Positions 50,336 through 59,439 are shown, numbered from the stretch's first letter. The stretch: 64,000 bases of DNA from Streptomyces tardus (GCF_018101125.2 NZ_JAELVF020000001.1:4486962-4550961), one strand, 5' to 3'. Notes: generated by a model from the sequence alone, not told the origin. Numbers and translations: made by a program.

Positions 50336-51595
50336 TCAGTCCCGGATGTCGGCGGCCTCGACCTCGTCGCGGGTGATGCCCAGCAGGTACAGCACGGTGT
50401 CCAGGAACGGCACGTTCACCGCGGTGTGCGCGGCCTGGCGGACCAGCGGCTTGGCGTTGAACGCCACCCCGAGACCGGCGGCGTTGAGCATGTCCAGATC
50501 GTTGGCGCCGTCGCCGATCGCCACGGTCTGCTCCAGCGGTACGCCGGCCTGCTCGGCGAACCTGCGCAGCAGCCGGGCCTTGCCCGCGCGGTCCACGATC
50601 TCGCCGGTGACCCGGCCGGTCAGCCGGCCCTCGACGATCTCCAGGGTGTTGGCGGAGGCGAAGTCCAGGCCGAGACGCTCCCGGAGGTCGTCGGTGACCT
50701 GGGTGAAGCCGCCCGACACCACCCCGACCTGGTATCCCAGCCGCTTGAGCGTACGGACCAGGGTGCGCGCGCCCGGGGTGAGCCGTACCTCCGAGCGGAC
50801 CTTCTCGACGACCGAGGCGTCCAGGCCCTTCAGCAGCGCGACCCGGGCGTGCAGGGACTCCTCGAAGTCCAGCTCGCCGCGCATCGCCGCCTCGGTGACG
50901 CCCGCCACCTCGGCCTCGCAGCCCGCGTGCGCGGCGAAGAGCTCGATGACCTCGTCCTGGATGAGCGTGGAGTCCACGTCCATCACCACCAGCCGCTGCG
51001 CGCGGCGCTGGAGCCCGGAGGAGACCACGGCGACGTCCACCCGCTTCGCGGCGGCCTTGGTGGCGAGCGCGGTGCGCAGGGTGGCGGTGTCGGCGCCCGA
51101 GACGTCGAACTCCACTGCGGTGACGGGGTACTTGGCCAGTCGGAAGATGCGGTCGATGTTGCCGCCGGTGCCGGTGATGGCCGCGGTGATGGCAGCCGTG
51201 GACTCGGCGGAGAGCGGGTGGCCGAGCATCGTCACATGTGAACGGCCAGTGCCGCGCGGGCTGTTGTCGCCGTGCCCGGAGATGATCTCCGCCTGGAGCT
51301 TCAGCGAGTCGGCCCAACTGTGCACGGTGGCCCGCAACTCGCCCTCGGTGGCGCCGTCCGCCTCACCGGTGGGCGCGGTGACCAGCGCGCACAGCGTTAT
51401 CCGGCCACGGGTGACGACCTGCTCGATATCGATGACATCCAGCCCGTACGCGGCCAGCGTGTCGAAGAGTCCGGCGGTGATGCCGGGGCGGTCCCTGCCG
51501 AAGATCTTGACCAGCAGGGTGGGGGCGTCCTCGCCGGTCGGATCGGTGACCGGGGGCGTGATGTGCGATGCGTGCGATGCGTGCGATGCGCTCAT
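50336..51595 (-). CDS. serB: Phosphoserine phosphatase with two ACT domains
   Basis: 419 residues from ATG 51595. Two N-terminal ACT domains (about 25-100 and 118-180) precede a HAD phosphatase with DVDSTLIQDE, the SGGFTQV loop and GDGANDLDM. Final step of serine synthesis; ACT domains suggest serine feedback as in SerB2 of mycobacteria. The N-terminus holds the in-frame repeat ASHASHASH. Confidence 0.93.
   Translation of the reverse strand: MSASHASHASHITPPVTDPTGEDAPTLLVKIFGRDRPGITAGLFDTLAAYGLDVIDIEQVVTRGRITLCALVTAPTGEADGATEGELRATVHSWADSLKLQAEIISGHGDNSPRGTGRSHVTMLGHPLSAESTAAITAAITGTGGNIDRIFRLAKYPVTAVEFDVSGADTATLRTALATKAAAKRVDVAVVSSGLQRRAQRLVVMDVDSTLIQDEVIELFAAHAGCEAEVAGVTEAAMRGELDFEESLHARVALLKGLDASVVEKVRSEVRLTPGARTLVRTLKRLGYQVGVVSGGFTQVTDDLRERLGLDFASANTLEIVEGRLTGRVTGEIVDRAGKARLLRRFAEQAGVPLEQTVAIGDGANDLDMLNAAGLGVAFNAKPLVRQAAHTAVNVPFLDTVLYLLGITRDEVEAADIRD
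51564..51590. repeat. Three-copy 9-bp repeat at serB N-terminus
   Basis: TGCGATGCG three times in tandem, immediately after the serB start codon region; codes for the repeated Ala-Ser-His. Copy-number change would keep frame. Confidence 0.9.
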
Positions 51596-51942
51596 GGTGA
51601 TCCCCACGGTATCGGGAGTGGGACGGGTCCGTACGCGCGTCCGTATCCCGGTCGACGGATGGTCACCGGCTGTTCGCCCGATGTCCGTCGACCGGCGGCG
51701 GGTCGGTCGGGTGGCCGTGCGGCTCCTGCGGTGCGCGGGGCCGGGGGAGTGACCCACCTCGAATGCCGCTTTCGAGATGCTTTGTCAAGGGCAGGTTCGT
51801 GCGGCATGTCTCCGGTCGGTGGCAGTTCCACGGCCCGACTTCCGATAAACCGGTCGAGCCTGGAATAGTTCCCCACGATGTTCGCCATCCCAAGACCCCC
51901 TGGACCGGGGGTAGCTCGGGGGACCAATTTGTGGGGCGTGGA
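51596..51942. other. Divergent intergenic region serB / FHA-ABC gene
   Basis: 347 bases. An inverted repeat CTCGAA ... TTCGAG (51758-51776) is followed by TTTGTCAAGG. An in-frame extension of the ABC gene covers part of it but has no FHA similarity. No gene supported. Confidence 0.5.
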
Positions 51943-54579
51943 GTGCCGGAACTCGTACTGGAACTGAACGGCCGGACCTGGACGTTGGACCCGTCCAGGT
52001 CGTACACCCTGGGCCGTGATCCGCAGGGTGACCTCGTAATCGACGACGCTCGCGTCTCCTGGCGGCACGCGGCCGTCCGGTGGGGCGGACAGGGCTGGAT
52101 CGTCGAGGATGTGGGCAGCACCAACGGGACCTTCATCCAGGGCCATCGCGTCCAGCATGCGGACGTGGGGCCCGGGTCGGTGGTCAACCTCGGCAATGCG
52201 ACGGACGGGCCGCAGCTGAGCTTCAGCGGGTCACCCGCGATGTCGCCGCAGACGGCGGCCCAGGGCACGCCCGCGCCCGCCGCCGCGCCGCAGCAGGCTG
52301 AGCCGCAGCAGGGCTGGCAGCAGCCTCCGCAGGCGCCGCAGCACGGGTACCAGCAGCCCGGCCACCAGCAGCCGCAGCAGGGTAACTGGCCGCAGCAGCA
52401 GGGGTACCAGCAGCAGGGCGGACCGCAGGGGTACCCCCAGCAGGCCGTGCCGCAGAGCGCCCCTCCGCAGCAGCGACAGCCCGAGCAGCAGGCGCAGCAG
52501 TACCCGGGCCAGGCCGGCCAGCAGGCGCAGGGGCGCCCGCAGGGGCAGGCGGCGCCCGCGTCCGGTGGCGACCGCAGCCCGACCACCTTCCACCAGCTGG
52601 CGCTCGGCCGGGTGATGCGCATCGGCCGCGCCCTGGAGAACGAGCTGGTCGTCTCCGACCTCCAGGTCTCGCGGCTGCACGCGGAGTTCCTGGCGAGTCC
52701 CGACGGCCGCTACGAGATCCACGATCTCGGCAGCCACAACGGCACCTACGTCAACGGCCGGCAACTGCCCAAGAACGGCCGCCAGCAGCTCGGCCCCAGC
52801 GACATCGTCGGCGTCGGCCACTCGACGTTCCGGCTGGTCGGCGACCGGCTCGAGGAGTTCGTCGACACCGGCGAGGTCTCCTTCGCCGCCCGCCATCTGA
52901 CCGTCCAGGTCGACGGCGGCAAGACGATCCTCAACGACGTCTCCTTCGGCGTCCCCGAGAAGTCCGTCATCGCGGTGATCGGCCCGTCCGGCTCCGGCAA
53001 GTCCACGCTGCTCAAGGCGCTCACCGGCTACCGGCCCGCCAACCAGGGCGAAGTGCTCTACGACAACCGGAACCTCTACCTGCAGTTCGCCGAGCTGCGG
53101 CACCGCATCGGGCTGGTGCCGCAGGACGACATCCTGCACACCGCGCTCAAGGTGCGCACCGCCCTGCGGTACGCCGCCAAGCTCCGCTTTCCCGGCGACG
53201 TCGCGGACGCCGAGCGCAATCAGCGCGTCGAAGAGGTCCTCGCCGAGCTGAAGCTCGACATCCACGCCGACAAGCGCATCCACTCGCTCTCCGGCGGCCA
53301 GCGCAAGCGGGTCTCCGTGGCGCTGGAGCTGCTGACCAAGCCGTCCCTGATCTTCCTGGACGAGCCGACCTCGGGGCTGGACCCGGGCATGGACCGCGAT
53401 GTGATGCAGCTGCTGCGCGGTCTGGCCGACGACGGCCGCACCGTGCTGGTCGTCACCCACTCGGTCGCCGAACTCCAGCTGTGCGACAAGCTGCTGGTGA
53501 TGGCACCGGGCGGTGGTGTGGCCTACTTCGGCCCGCCCGAGGAGGCCCTGAACTTCTTCGGCTACGACACCTGGGCCGACATCTTCTCGGCCTTCGAGAA
53601 CTACCGCGACTACGACTGGATGGGCCGCTGGCGCGGCTCGGAGCACTACCAGCTGTACGCCGCCGACATCGACGCCGTCGCCCCGCAGCCGGTCAACTGG
53701 CAGCAACAGCAGACCAGACTGCAGAAACCCCAGAGCTGGGGCTCCCAGCTGTGGACGCTGATGCGGCGCTACTGCTCGGTGATCGCCTCCGACCGCGGCT
53801 TCATCGGACTGATGTTCATCCTGCCCGCGGTGCTCGGCATCGTGAGCGTGGTGATCCCCTCCGACCACGGGCTGGGCCTGGGCGCGGAGCCCACCTTCAC
53901 CAACCGGGACGCGAGCACCATCCTGCTGATCCTGGTGGTCGGCATGTGCTTCTCGGCGGCGGCCAACTCCGTGCGGGAACTCATCAAGGAACGGGTGATC
54001 TACGAGCGCGAACGCGCGACCGGTCTCTCCCGGTCCGCGTATCTGATGTCGAAGGTCATCGTGCTCGGAATGATCACCGCGCTCCAGGGCGTGATCATCT
54101 GTGCGATCGGCTTCCTGCCGCGCACGATGCCCGACGAGGGCCTGCTCTTCGCGGGCACCCCCGCGATCGAGATGACGCTGGTGGTCATCGCGCTCGGCAT
54201 GGCTTCGATGATGGTCGGCCTGATCATCTCCTCGCTGGTGAAGACCTCCGAGAAGACGATGCCGCTGCTGGTGATGTTCGCGATCGTGCAGGTCGTCTTC
54301 ACCGGTGTGCTCTTCCAGATCTACGACAAGCCCGGCATCGAGCAGTTCGCCTGGCTGATGCCCTCGCGCTGGGCCGTCGCAGGCATGGGCAACACCGTGC
54401 AGCTGAACGTCCTGCTGCCGTGGAACCCCAAGGACCCCGACGACTACGACGGGCTCTGGGAGAACGAGCTCGGCACCTGGCTCATGAACATGGGCGTGCT
54501 GCTGACCATGACGGTCCTGTGCGGCTTCGTCGTCGCGCGCTTCCTGCGCCGGCACGAGCCCGAGGTCATGCGCAAGTAG
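51943..54579 (+). CDS. Double-FHA ABC transporter (Rv1747 type)
   Basis: 878 residues from GTG 51943. FHA1 about 1-95 (YTLGRDPQGD, VSWRHA, GSTNGTF), a Gln/Pro/Gly-rich linker about 105-205, FHA2 about 215-305 (MRIGRALENE, GSHNGTYVNG), an ABC cassette (GPSGSGKST, LSGGQRKR, LIFLDEPTS) and six C-terminal membrane helices of ABC-2 type. Same layout as mycobacterial Rv1747, where FHA domains bind Thr-phosphorylated sites set by a Ser/Thr kinase. Predicted exporter of an envelope component; substrate unknown. Confidence 0.92.
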   Translation: MPELVLELNGRTWTLDPSRSYTLGRDPQGDLVIDDARVSWRHAAVRWGGQGWIVEDVGSTNGTFIQGHRVQHADVGPGSVVNLGNATDGPQLSFSGSPAMSPQTAAQGTPAPAAAPQQAEPQQGWQQPPQAPQHGYQQPGHQQPQQGNWPQQQGYQQQGGPQGYPQQAVPQSAPPQQRQPEQQAQQYPGQAGQQAQGRPQGQAAPASGGDRSPTTFHQLALGRVMRIGRALENELVVSDLQVSRLHAEFLASPDGRYEIHDLGSHNGTYVNGRQLPKNGRQQLGPSDIVGVGHSTFRLVGDRLEEFVDTGEVSFAARHLTVQVDGGKTILNDVSFGVPEKSVIAVIGPSGSGKSTLLKALTGYRPANQGEVLYDNRNLYLQFAELRHRIGLVPQDDILHTALKVRTALRYAAKLRFPGDVADAERNQRVEEVLAELKLDIHADKRIHSLSGGQRKRVSVALELLTKPSLIFLDEPTSGLDPGMDRDVMQLLRGLADDGRTVLVVTHSVAELQLCDKLLVMAPGGGVAYFGPPEEALNFFGYDTWADIFSAFENYRDYDWMGRWRGSEHYQLYAADIDAVAPQPVNWQQQQTRLQKPQSWGSQLWTLMRRYCSVIASDRGFIGLMFILPAVLGIVSVVIPSDHGLGLGAEPTFTNRDASTILLILVVGMCFSAAANSVRELIKERVIYERERATGLSRSAYLMSKVIVLGMITALQGVIICAIGFLPRTMPDEGLLFAGTPAIEMTLVVIALGMASMMVGLIISSLVKTSEKTMPLLVMFAIVQVVFTGVLFQIYDKPGIEQFAWLMPSRWAVAGMGNTVQLNVLLPWNPKDPDDYDGLWENELGTWLMNMGVLLTMTVLCGFVVARFLRRHEPEVMRK

Positions 54580-54617
54580 CAGCCCGCTCCTCCGGGTGCG
54601 CCCGGAGCACGGTCACC

Positions 54618-54655
54618 ACGGCGGCGGCGCCCCACGCCAGGGGCACCGCCGCCGT
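54618..54655. terminator. Bidirectional terminator, ABC gene / SLT gene
   Basis: 16-bp stem with one mismatch: ACGGCGGCGGCGCCCC (54618-54633) with 54640-54655, six-base loop, between convergent genes. Confidence 0.7.
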
Positions 54656-54685
54656 TCGTCGTGTCCGCGGCTGTGCGCCGCGGGC

Positions 54686-55168
54686 TCAGGGCCGGTCGTT
54701 TTGCTTCCGGACGTCCCACGCCGCGCAGGTGCTGCCGTACCGCTCGTCCAGCCACTGCACGGCCCACTGGACCTGCGTCGCCGGGTTGGTGCGCCAGTCG
54801 GATCCGGCATCGGCCAGTCCGTTCTCCGGGTCGGCCTGCAGGAGCCCGTACGCGTCGCTCTCCGGGTCCTGGGCGGTGTGGTCCCAGTCGCTCTCCTGCT
54901 CGACGATCCGCGAGAAGCACTCGTACTGCCGGTCGCTGTCGGTGGCGTCCCGTGCTGCCTGCTGGGCGTCGGCCACCACGCTGCGGTCGACCGGTTCCTG
55001 CGCCGCGAGCGGCTGCGCGTGTGCGTGCCCGGACAGACCGGAAAGGGCGAGCGTCGCCGCGCCGATGGTCGCGGCGCCCGCCACGACGACCCGGCGTCCG
55101 GTGGAGCAGCTGGAGAGCCTCGACTCGGCGAGGCCGGAGAGCCGGTCGAGTCCTGAGCGCACGGACAT
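54686..55168 (-). CDS. Secreted lytic transglycosylase-like protein
   Basis: 160 residues from ATG 55168. Signal peptide to about 57 with AHA cleavage. The short catalytic domain has IVEQESDW (Glu) and DAYGLLQADP, as in SLT/aggregation-promoting-factor-type muralytic proteins, and ends with a Trp-rich WAVQWLDERYGS. Two Cys could form a disulfide. Likely cuts peptidoglycan. No ydaO-type riboswitch was recognised upstream. Confidence 0.8.
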   Translation of the reverse strand: MSVRSGLDRLSGLAESRLSSCSTGRRVVVAGAATIGAATLALSGLSGHAHAQPLAAQEPVDRSVVADAQQAARDATDSDRQYECFSRIVEQESDWDHTAQDPESDAYGLLQADPENGLADAGSDWRTNPATQVQWAVQWLDERYGSTCAAWDVRKQNDRP

Positions 55169-55568
55169 GGCGGTGCACACCTTCCGAGAGGATCGCGCAG
55201 ACGCCCTGCGCTCTCGATATGAGTAACAAGTCATGGCGAAACGGACAAAGGTGCTCGCTACTAACCGGCTTCGTCCACACCGGGTCCGAAGGTCCCGACA
55301 ATCCGACGTTCGGCCTCCCCGGAGCTGTCGAGCCCAACCTCCGCCGCCGAAGCGGATTCGTAGGTGATCCGCGTCTCGTGCGCGGAGTCACTTCGGGGGC
55401 CTTGTGGCCGCCCCGGTTCCGGCCCACCGCCCGCGCCCCGGCCCACTGCCCACTGTTCCGGCCCTCGACCGTTCGCACGGGTCGGGCGCCGGGCCCAGGA
55501 CCAGCGACAGTCACCGCCCCGTTCGCAGGGCCGATCCCCGCGCGGTGGGCCGCCGGTAACGTGAGCCC
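55169..55568. other. Divergent intergenic region, SLT gene / histidine kinase
   Basis: 400 bases. A short A+T-richer stretch (55215-55262) is the likely SLT promoter area; GCGCAG ... CTGCGC (55195-55211) forms a small hairpin in its leader. A 61-codon minus frame at 55261-55446 is not convincing. Confidence 0.5.
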
Positions 55569-56756
55569 ATGCTCACCACCGGGTTGGCGGCCGTCAGCAC
55601 CGCCATCCTCGCCATGAACCGCCAGCTTCAGGTGCGCGAGGTGCTCCAGACGATCGTGCGCTCCGCCAGGGAGCTGCTGGATGCCGAGTACGCGGCGCTG
55701 GGCGTCCCCGACGACCGCGGCGGCTTCGCCCAGTTCGTCGTCGACGGCGTCAGCGACGAGCAGTGGAAGGCCATCGGCCCGCTGCCGCGTCAGCACGGCA
55801 TCCTCGCGGCGATGCTGGAGGAGGCCACCCCGCAGCGGCTGGCCGACGTACGCCGGGACCCGCGGTTCGGCGGCTGGCCGCAGGCCCACCCCGAGCTGAC
55901 CGACTTCCTCGGCATGCCGGTCGTCGAGGGGGAGGAGGTCCTGGGCGCGCTCTTCCTCTCCAACAAGCGCCGTCCCGGGCCCGACGACGAGCGCGGATCC
56001 GAGCCCGAGCGCGCGCGCCGCCCCGGGCCAGACGACCGGTCCTCCTTCACGGAGGAGGACGAGGCGCTGCTCGGTCTGCTCGCCGAACACGCCGCGATCG
56101 CCCTGTCCAACGCCCGCCTCCACGAACGGGGGCGGGAGTTGACCATCGCCGCCGAGCGCACCCGGATCGCCCACGAGCTCCACGACGCCGTCGCCCAGAA
56201 GCTCTTCTCCCTGCGCCTCACCTCGCAGGCCGCCGCCGCCCTGGTGCACCGCGACCCGGAACGGGCCAGGGCCGAACTCCAGGAGGTGGCCGTCCTGGCC
56301 GCCGACGCCGCCGACGAACTCCGCGCCGCCGTCGTCGAGTTGCGTCCCGCCGCGCTGGAGGACGACGGCCTCGTCGCCGCCCTGCGCGCTCACGTACAGG
56401 TGCTGCACCGCGCCCACGCCGCGACCGTGACCTTCACCGCCCACGGCGTACGGGTGCTGCCCTCGCCCCAGGAGGAGGCGGTGCTGCGGGTCGCCCAGGA
56501 GGCGCTGCACAACGCGCTGCGCCACGCCGACGCCGACCGGGTCGAGGTGGCGCTGGACCGCACCTCCGCCGGCCGCGCCCGCCTCGCGGTCACCGACAAC
56601 GGCCGCGGTTTCGACCCCGGCGAGGTGCGCAGAGCCGGCCGCCATCTGGGCCTGGTCTCCATGACCGACCGCGCCGCCGGCGTCGGCGGCACCCTCACCG
56701 TCTCGTCCGCACCCGGCGAAGGCACCTCCGTCGAGCTGGAGGTGCCCGGTGGCTGA
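55569..56756 (+). CDS. GAF-domain sensor histidine kinase (NarL-type pair)
   Basis: 395 residues, no membrane helix. GAF domain about 15-175 with an insertion of charged residues near 135-160, HisKA_3 block ERTRIAHELHDAVAQ (His205 phospho-acceptor) and an ATPase domain with EALHNALRHA and DNGRGF. Resembles DevS/DosS-like cytoplasmic sensors but with a single GAF; a haem ligand cannot be assigned. Overlaps the regulator gene by eight bases. Confidence 0.9.
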   Translation: MLTTGLAAVSTAILAMNRQLQVREVLQTIVRSARELLDAEYAALGVPDDRGGFAQFVVDGVSDEQWKAIGPLPRQHGILAAMLEEATPQRLADVRRDPRFGGWPQAHPELTDFLGMPVVEGEEVLGALFLSNKRRPGPDDERGSEPERARRPGPDDRSSFTEEDEALLGLLAEHAAIALSNARLHERGRELTIAAERTRIAHELHDAVAQKLFSLRLTSQAAAALVHRDPERARAELQEVAVLAADAADELRAAVVELRPAALEDDGLVAALRAHVQVLHRAHAATVTFTAHGVRVLPSPQEEAVLRVAQEALHNALRHADADRVEVALDRTSAGRARLAVTDNGRGFDPGEVRRAGRHLGLVSMTDRAAGVGGTLTVSSAPGEGTSVELEVPGG

Positions 56757-57390
56757 CCCGATCCGCGTACTGCTGGTCGACGACCACCAGGTCGTACGGC
56801 GCGGCCTGCGCACCTTTCTCGAGGTCCAGGAGGACATCGAAGTGGTCGGCGAGGCGGCGGACGGCGCGCAGGCCGTCGCGCTCGCGGAGGAGCTGCGCCC
56901 CGCCGTCATCCTGATGGACGTCAAGATGCCCGGGGTCGACGGCATCCAGGCACTGCGCGAGCTGCGCCGGTCGGAGAACCCGGCCCGGGTGCTGGTGGTC
57001 ACCAGCTTCACCGAGCAGCGCACCGTCGTCCCGGCGTTGCGTGCGGGCGCGGCGGGCTACGTCTACAAGGACATCGACCCGGACGCACTCGCCGGCGCCA
57101 TCCGCTCAGTGCACGCCGGCCACGTGCTGCTCCAACCAGAGGTCGCCGACGCGCTGTTGACCCAGGAGAGCCCCACCGCCGGGCAGGGGAGGCCGGGGAC
57201 GCTGACCGACCGCGAGCGCGAGGTGCTCGGGCTGATCGCCGACGGACGTTCCAACCGGGACATCGCCCGCCACCTCGTCCTCTCGGAGAAGACGGTCAAG
57301 ACCCACGTTTCGAACATCCTTATGAAGCTCGACCTCGCGGACCGGACCCAGGCCGCGCTGTGGGCCGTTCGGCACGGCATCGGCGACTGA
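56749..57390 (+). CDS. NarL/LuxR response regulator
   Basis: 213 residues from GTG 56749. Receiver with Asp11-Asp12, phospho-acceptor Asp57 (LMDVKMPG), Thr and Lys (YVYKD) switch residues; C-terminal LuxR HTH (LTDREREVLGLIADGRSNRD). Pairs with the upstream kinase. The phased repeats at 57465-57497 just downstream are a candidate binding site. Confidence 0.93.
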   Translation: MADPIRVLLVDDHQVVRRGLRTFLEVQEDIEVVGEAADGAQAVALAEELRPAVILMDVKMPGVDGIQALRELRRSENPARVLVVTSFTEQRTVVPALRAGAAGYVYKDIDPDALAGAIRSVHAGHVLLQPEVADALLTQESPTAGQGRPGTLTDREREVLGLIADGRSNRDIARHLVLSEKTVKTHVSNILMKLDLADRTQAALWAVRHGIGD

Positions 57391-57745
57391 CGGTCCCGTC
57401 CGAGACCTCGCCCCGCGCCTGTCCCGCGCCGCACCCCGCGCCGGCCGGCTCGCCGTCGGCCGGACCTGCTCAACGCCTGCTCAGTGTCTGCTCCGAGGCT
57501 GCCGGGCGCCCGTCCCGAGCGTGCTCGGCACCCGTTCGACGCCGACCCGGAGCGGTCAATACCCGCGCGCGGCCCGCCCGGTGACAGACCTCGCCGGCGC
57601 TGGCAAGACCCCCGGCTGCGCGATCTTGCGAATCACTCTCCCGGGTGGTTGGGCGGGACAGCGCGCACCCTGCCGGGGCGCACGGCCGTTCTCCATGGCG
57701 TGCTGCGGCGAACTTGCCGCGGCAACCGCTAGGAGGGTTGAGAAA
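57391..57745 (+). other. Upstream region of first chaplin gene
   Basis: 355 bases with the 11-bp phased repeats near its start and the AGGAGG site at its end. I could not find the CGTAAC/CGTTGA sigma-BldN promoter pair on the plus strand. Confidence 0.5.
57465..57497. promoter_or_regulatory. Three 11-bp phased direct repeats
   Basis: CCTGCTCAACG, CCTGCTCAGTG and TCTGCTCCGAG abut exactly at 57465, 57476 and 57487. One-turn phasing is typical of sites bound by tandem regulator monomers. They lie between the two-component genes and the chaplin. Confidence 0.5.
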
Positions 57746-57991
57746 GTGAAGAACCTGAAGAAGGCCGCTGCCATCACGATGGCGGCCGGTGGCTTCGTTG
57801 CCGCCACCGCCGGTGCCGCTTCCGCGACCGGTGGCGCGCTCGCCGAGGGCCAGGCCGCGCACTCGCCCGGCGTCGTCTCCGGCAACGTCATCCAGGTTCC
57901 GGTGAGCGTCCCGGTGAACGTCTGCGGCAACACCGTGAACGTCATCGCTCTGCTGAACCCGACCTTCGGCAACACCTGCATCAACAAGTGA
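57746..57991 (+). CDS. Short chaplin
   Basis: 81 residues from GTG 57746 behind AGGAGG. Signal peptide about 1-28, then a single chaplin domain (SPGVVSGNVIQVPV, NVCGNTVNVIALLNP, NTCINK) with the two Cys of most chaplins. Secreted, assembling as amyloid on aerial hyphae and spores. Lies at the locus that holds chpE in S. coelicolor, but ChpE there lacks these Cys. Confidence 0.93.
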   Translation: MKNLKKAAAITMAAGGFVAATAGAASATGGALAEGQAAHSPGVVSGNVIQVPVSVPVNVCGNTVNVIALLNPTFGNTCINK

Positions 57992-57995
57992 CCTC

Positions 57996-58017
57996 GAGCG
58001 GCGTCACGGCGCCGCTC
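57996..58017 (+). terminator. Hairpin between chaplin genes
   Basis: Perfect 8-bp stem GAGCGGCG (57996-58003) with 58010-58017, five bases after the stop. May separate the two chaplin transcripts. Confidence 0.55.
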
Positions 58018-58211
58018 ACCCCGAGGGCCGTCACCGTACGAGCCCCGGGGAGGCCCGGTCGACAAATCCGTTACCGGGTGCGGCAGTTGCTCCGAACGGG
58101 CGTATCTGCCGCAGAACACCGCACCAGACCGTGTCTCTCTCCGACCAGCCGCGTTGCCCAGCGTGTGACTCCGCGGTCGGAGTCACGGTCCGTCACCAGG
58201 AGGAACATCTC

Positions 58212-58451
58212 ATGAACGCAGCCACGAAGGCCGCCGTCGTTCTCGCCGCTGCCGGCGCCGCTGTCGGCGGTGCCGCCGGTACCGCTCTCGCCGACTCCGG
58301 CGCCCAGGGCAAGGCCGCGCACTCGCCCGGCGTCATCTCCGGCAACGTGATCCAGGTTCCGGTGCACGTCCCGGTGAACGTCTGTGGCAACACCATCAAC
58401 GTCATCGGCGTTCTGAACCCGGCGTTCGGCAACACCTGCATCAACGACTGA
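58212..58451 (+). CDS. Second short chaplin
   Basis: 79 residues from ATG 58212 behind AGGAGG. Signal peptide to ALA about residue 27, then a chaplin domain resembling ChpH (DSGAQGKAAHSPGVISGN) with two Cys. The 220-base gap and hairpin before it suggest its own promoter. Confidence 0.94.
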   Translation: MNAATKAAVVLAAAGAAVGGAAGTALADSGAQGKAAHSPGVISGNVIQVPVHVPVNVCGNTINVIGVLNPAFGNTCIND

Positions 58452-58488
58452 GCCAGGTCCACACGGACAGGCTGAGCGTCTGAAGCAA

Positions 58489-58519
58489 CGAGGGCCCCCG
58501 CCCGGTGCGGGGGCCCTCG
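58489..58519 (+). terminator. Terminator of the chaplin genes
   Basis: Perfect 13-bp stem CGAGGGCCCCCGC (58489-58501) with 58507-58519, five-base loop. Confidence 0.8.
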
Positions 58520-58650
58520 GCACGTCCGGACCCGTTTCGTGGGACACCCGGGGCGGTACGCCCCGCCCTCCGGCAAGTGACCGCCGCCCCCGGCCGTCGG
58601 AGCCCGCCGCTCGCCGCCCCGCAGCCCGCCGCCCAACATCCGGGCGCACC

Positions 58651-59439
58651 TCAGGAGTTGCGCCGCTCCCACTCCTCCGCATACGCGTTGTACGCCGCCA
58701 CCTGGGCCCGCCGCGCGACCCGCTCCACCGGACGCAGCAGCTCACCGCGCGCCGCCATCTCGGACGCGCTCACCGCCCCTCCGTGCTCGGGCTCGCGGGC
58801 GATGGCCACCACCGCGGCCACCCGCTGCGCCAGTTCCAGCACCCGTACCGCCCGCGGCGGGTACCCGGGCGCCAGCAGCTGCCGCCCCGCCTCCGCCCGC
58901 GCCTGGTACGCCTCGAGCGCCGCACGTGCGACCGGCCCCGAGCCCGCCACGTCCAACCGCGTCAGCGCGGTGGTGGCATCGCGCAGGGCATCCGCCAACT
59001 CCCGTTCCGCCTCGCCGAGGCTCGGCACGTCGGCGGGCGGGGCCTCGCGCACCTCGGCGCACTCCCAACGCACCTCGACGCGACGGCCCCCCTCCGGTCC
59101 CGCGGACTCGATCCGCGGCACCAGCCCGAGCCGGGCGCCGCAGACGATCACGGCCTCGCCCGCCTCCAGCGCACGGGAGTTGAAATCGGGAGGGCCGGTG
59201 AGGCCCAGCGGATGTCCGGGCACCGGAAGCGCGACCCGCAGGCCGGTCGCGCCGAGCGACCGCAACCGGCCGAGGGCCAACGTCAGGCCCACCGGCCCTT
59301 CCTCACCCGGCAGACCGCGGACACGGTGCACGGCATCGTCCGCGACGGTCTCCAGTGCGGCTTCGTCGGGTGAGACCGCGCCTGCGTACAGTGCGTTCCC
59401 CCAGGCGGCCAGGCGCCCGGATCGAGGTTCTTCGAGCAT
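58651..59439 (-). CDS. Conserved protein of unknown function
   Basis: 262 residues from ATG 59439. Alpha/beta N-terminal part (RVALPVPGHPLGLTGPPDF) and a helical C-terminal part rich in Ala/Arg/Glu. No signal peptide or membrane helix. It is a widespread streptomycete protein without a known role. The upstream extension of the frame is unsupported. Confidence 0.75.
   Translation of the reverse strand: MLEEPRSGRLAAWGNALYAGAVSPDEAALETVADDAVHRVRGLPGEEGPVGLTLALGRLRSLGATGLRVALPVPGHPLGLTGPPDFNSRALEAGEAVIVCGARLGLVPRIESAGPEGGRRVEVRWECAEVREAPPADVPSLGEAERELADALRDATTALTRLDVAGSGPVARAALEAYQARAEAGRQLLAPGYPPRAVRVLELAQRVAAVVAIAREPEHGGAVSASEMAARGELLRPVERVARRAQVAAYNAYAEEWERRNS

Noticed and set aside
55169..55400. 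ydaO (cyclic-di-AMP) riboswitch before the muralytic gene
   Set aside because: Such elements precede some streptomycete cell-wall hydrolases, but I could not match the conserved core here.
55261..55446. 61-codon minus-strand ORF in the SLT/kinase gap
   Set aside because: No ribosome site or similarity; mixed composition.
57391..58211. Sigma-BldN promoters of the chaplins
   Set aside because: The CGTAAC/CGTTGA pair with proper spacing is not present on the plus strand; CGTTGA appears only on the minus strand within the phased repeats.
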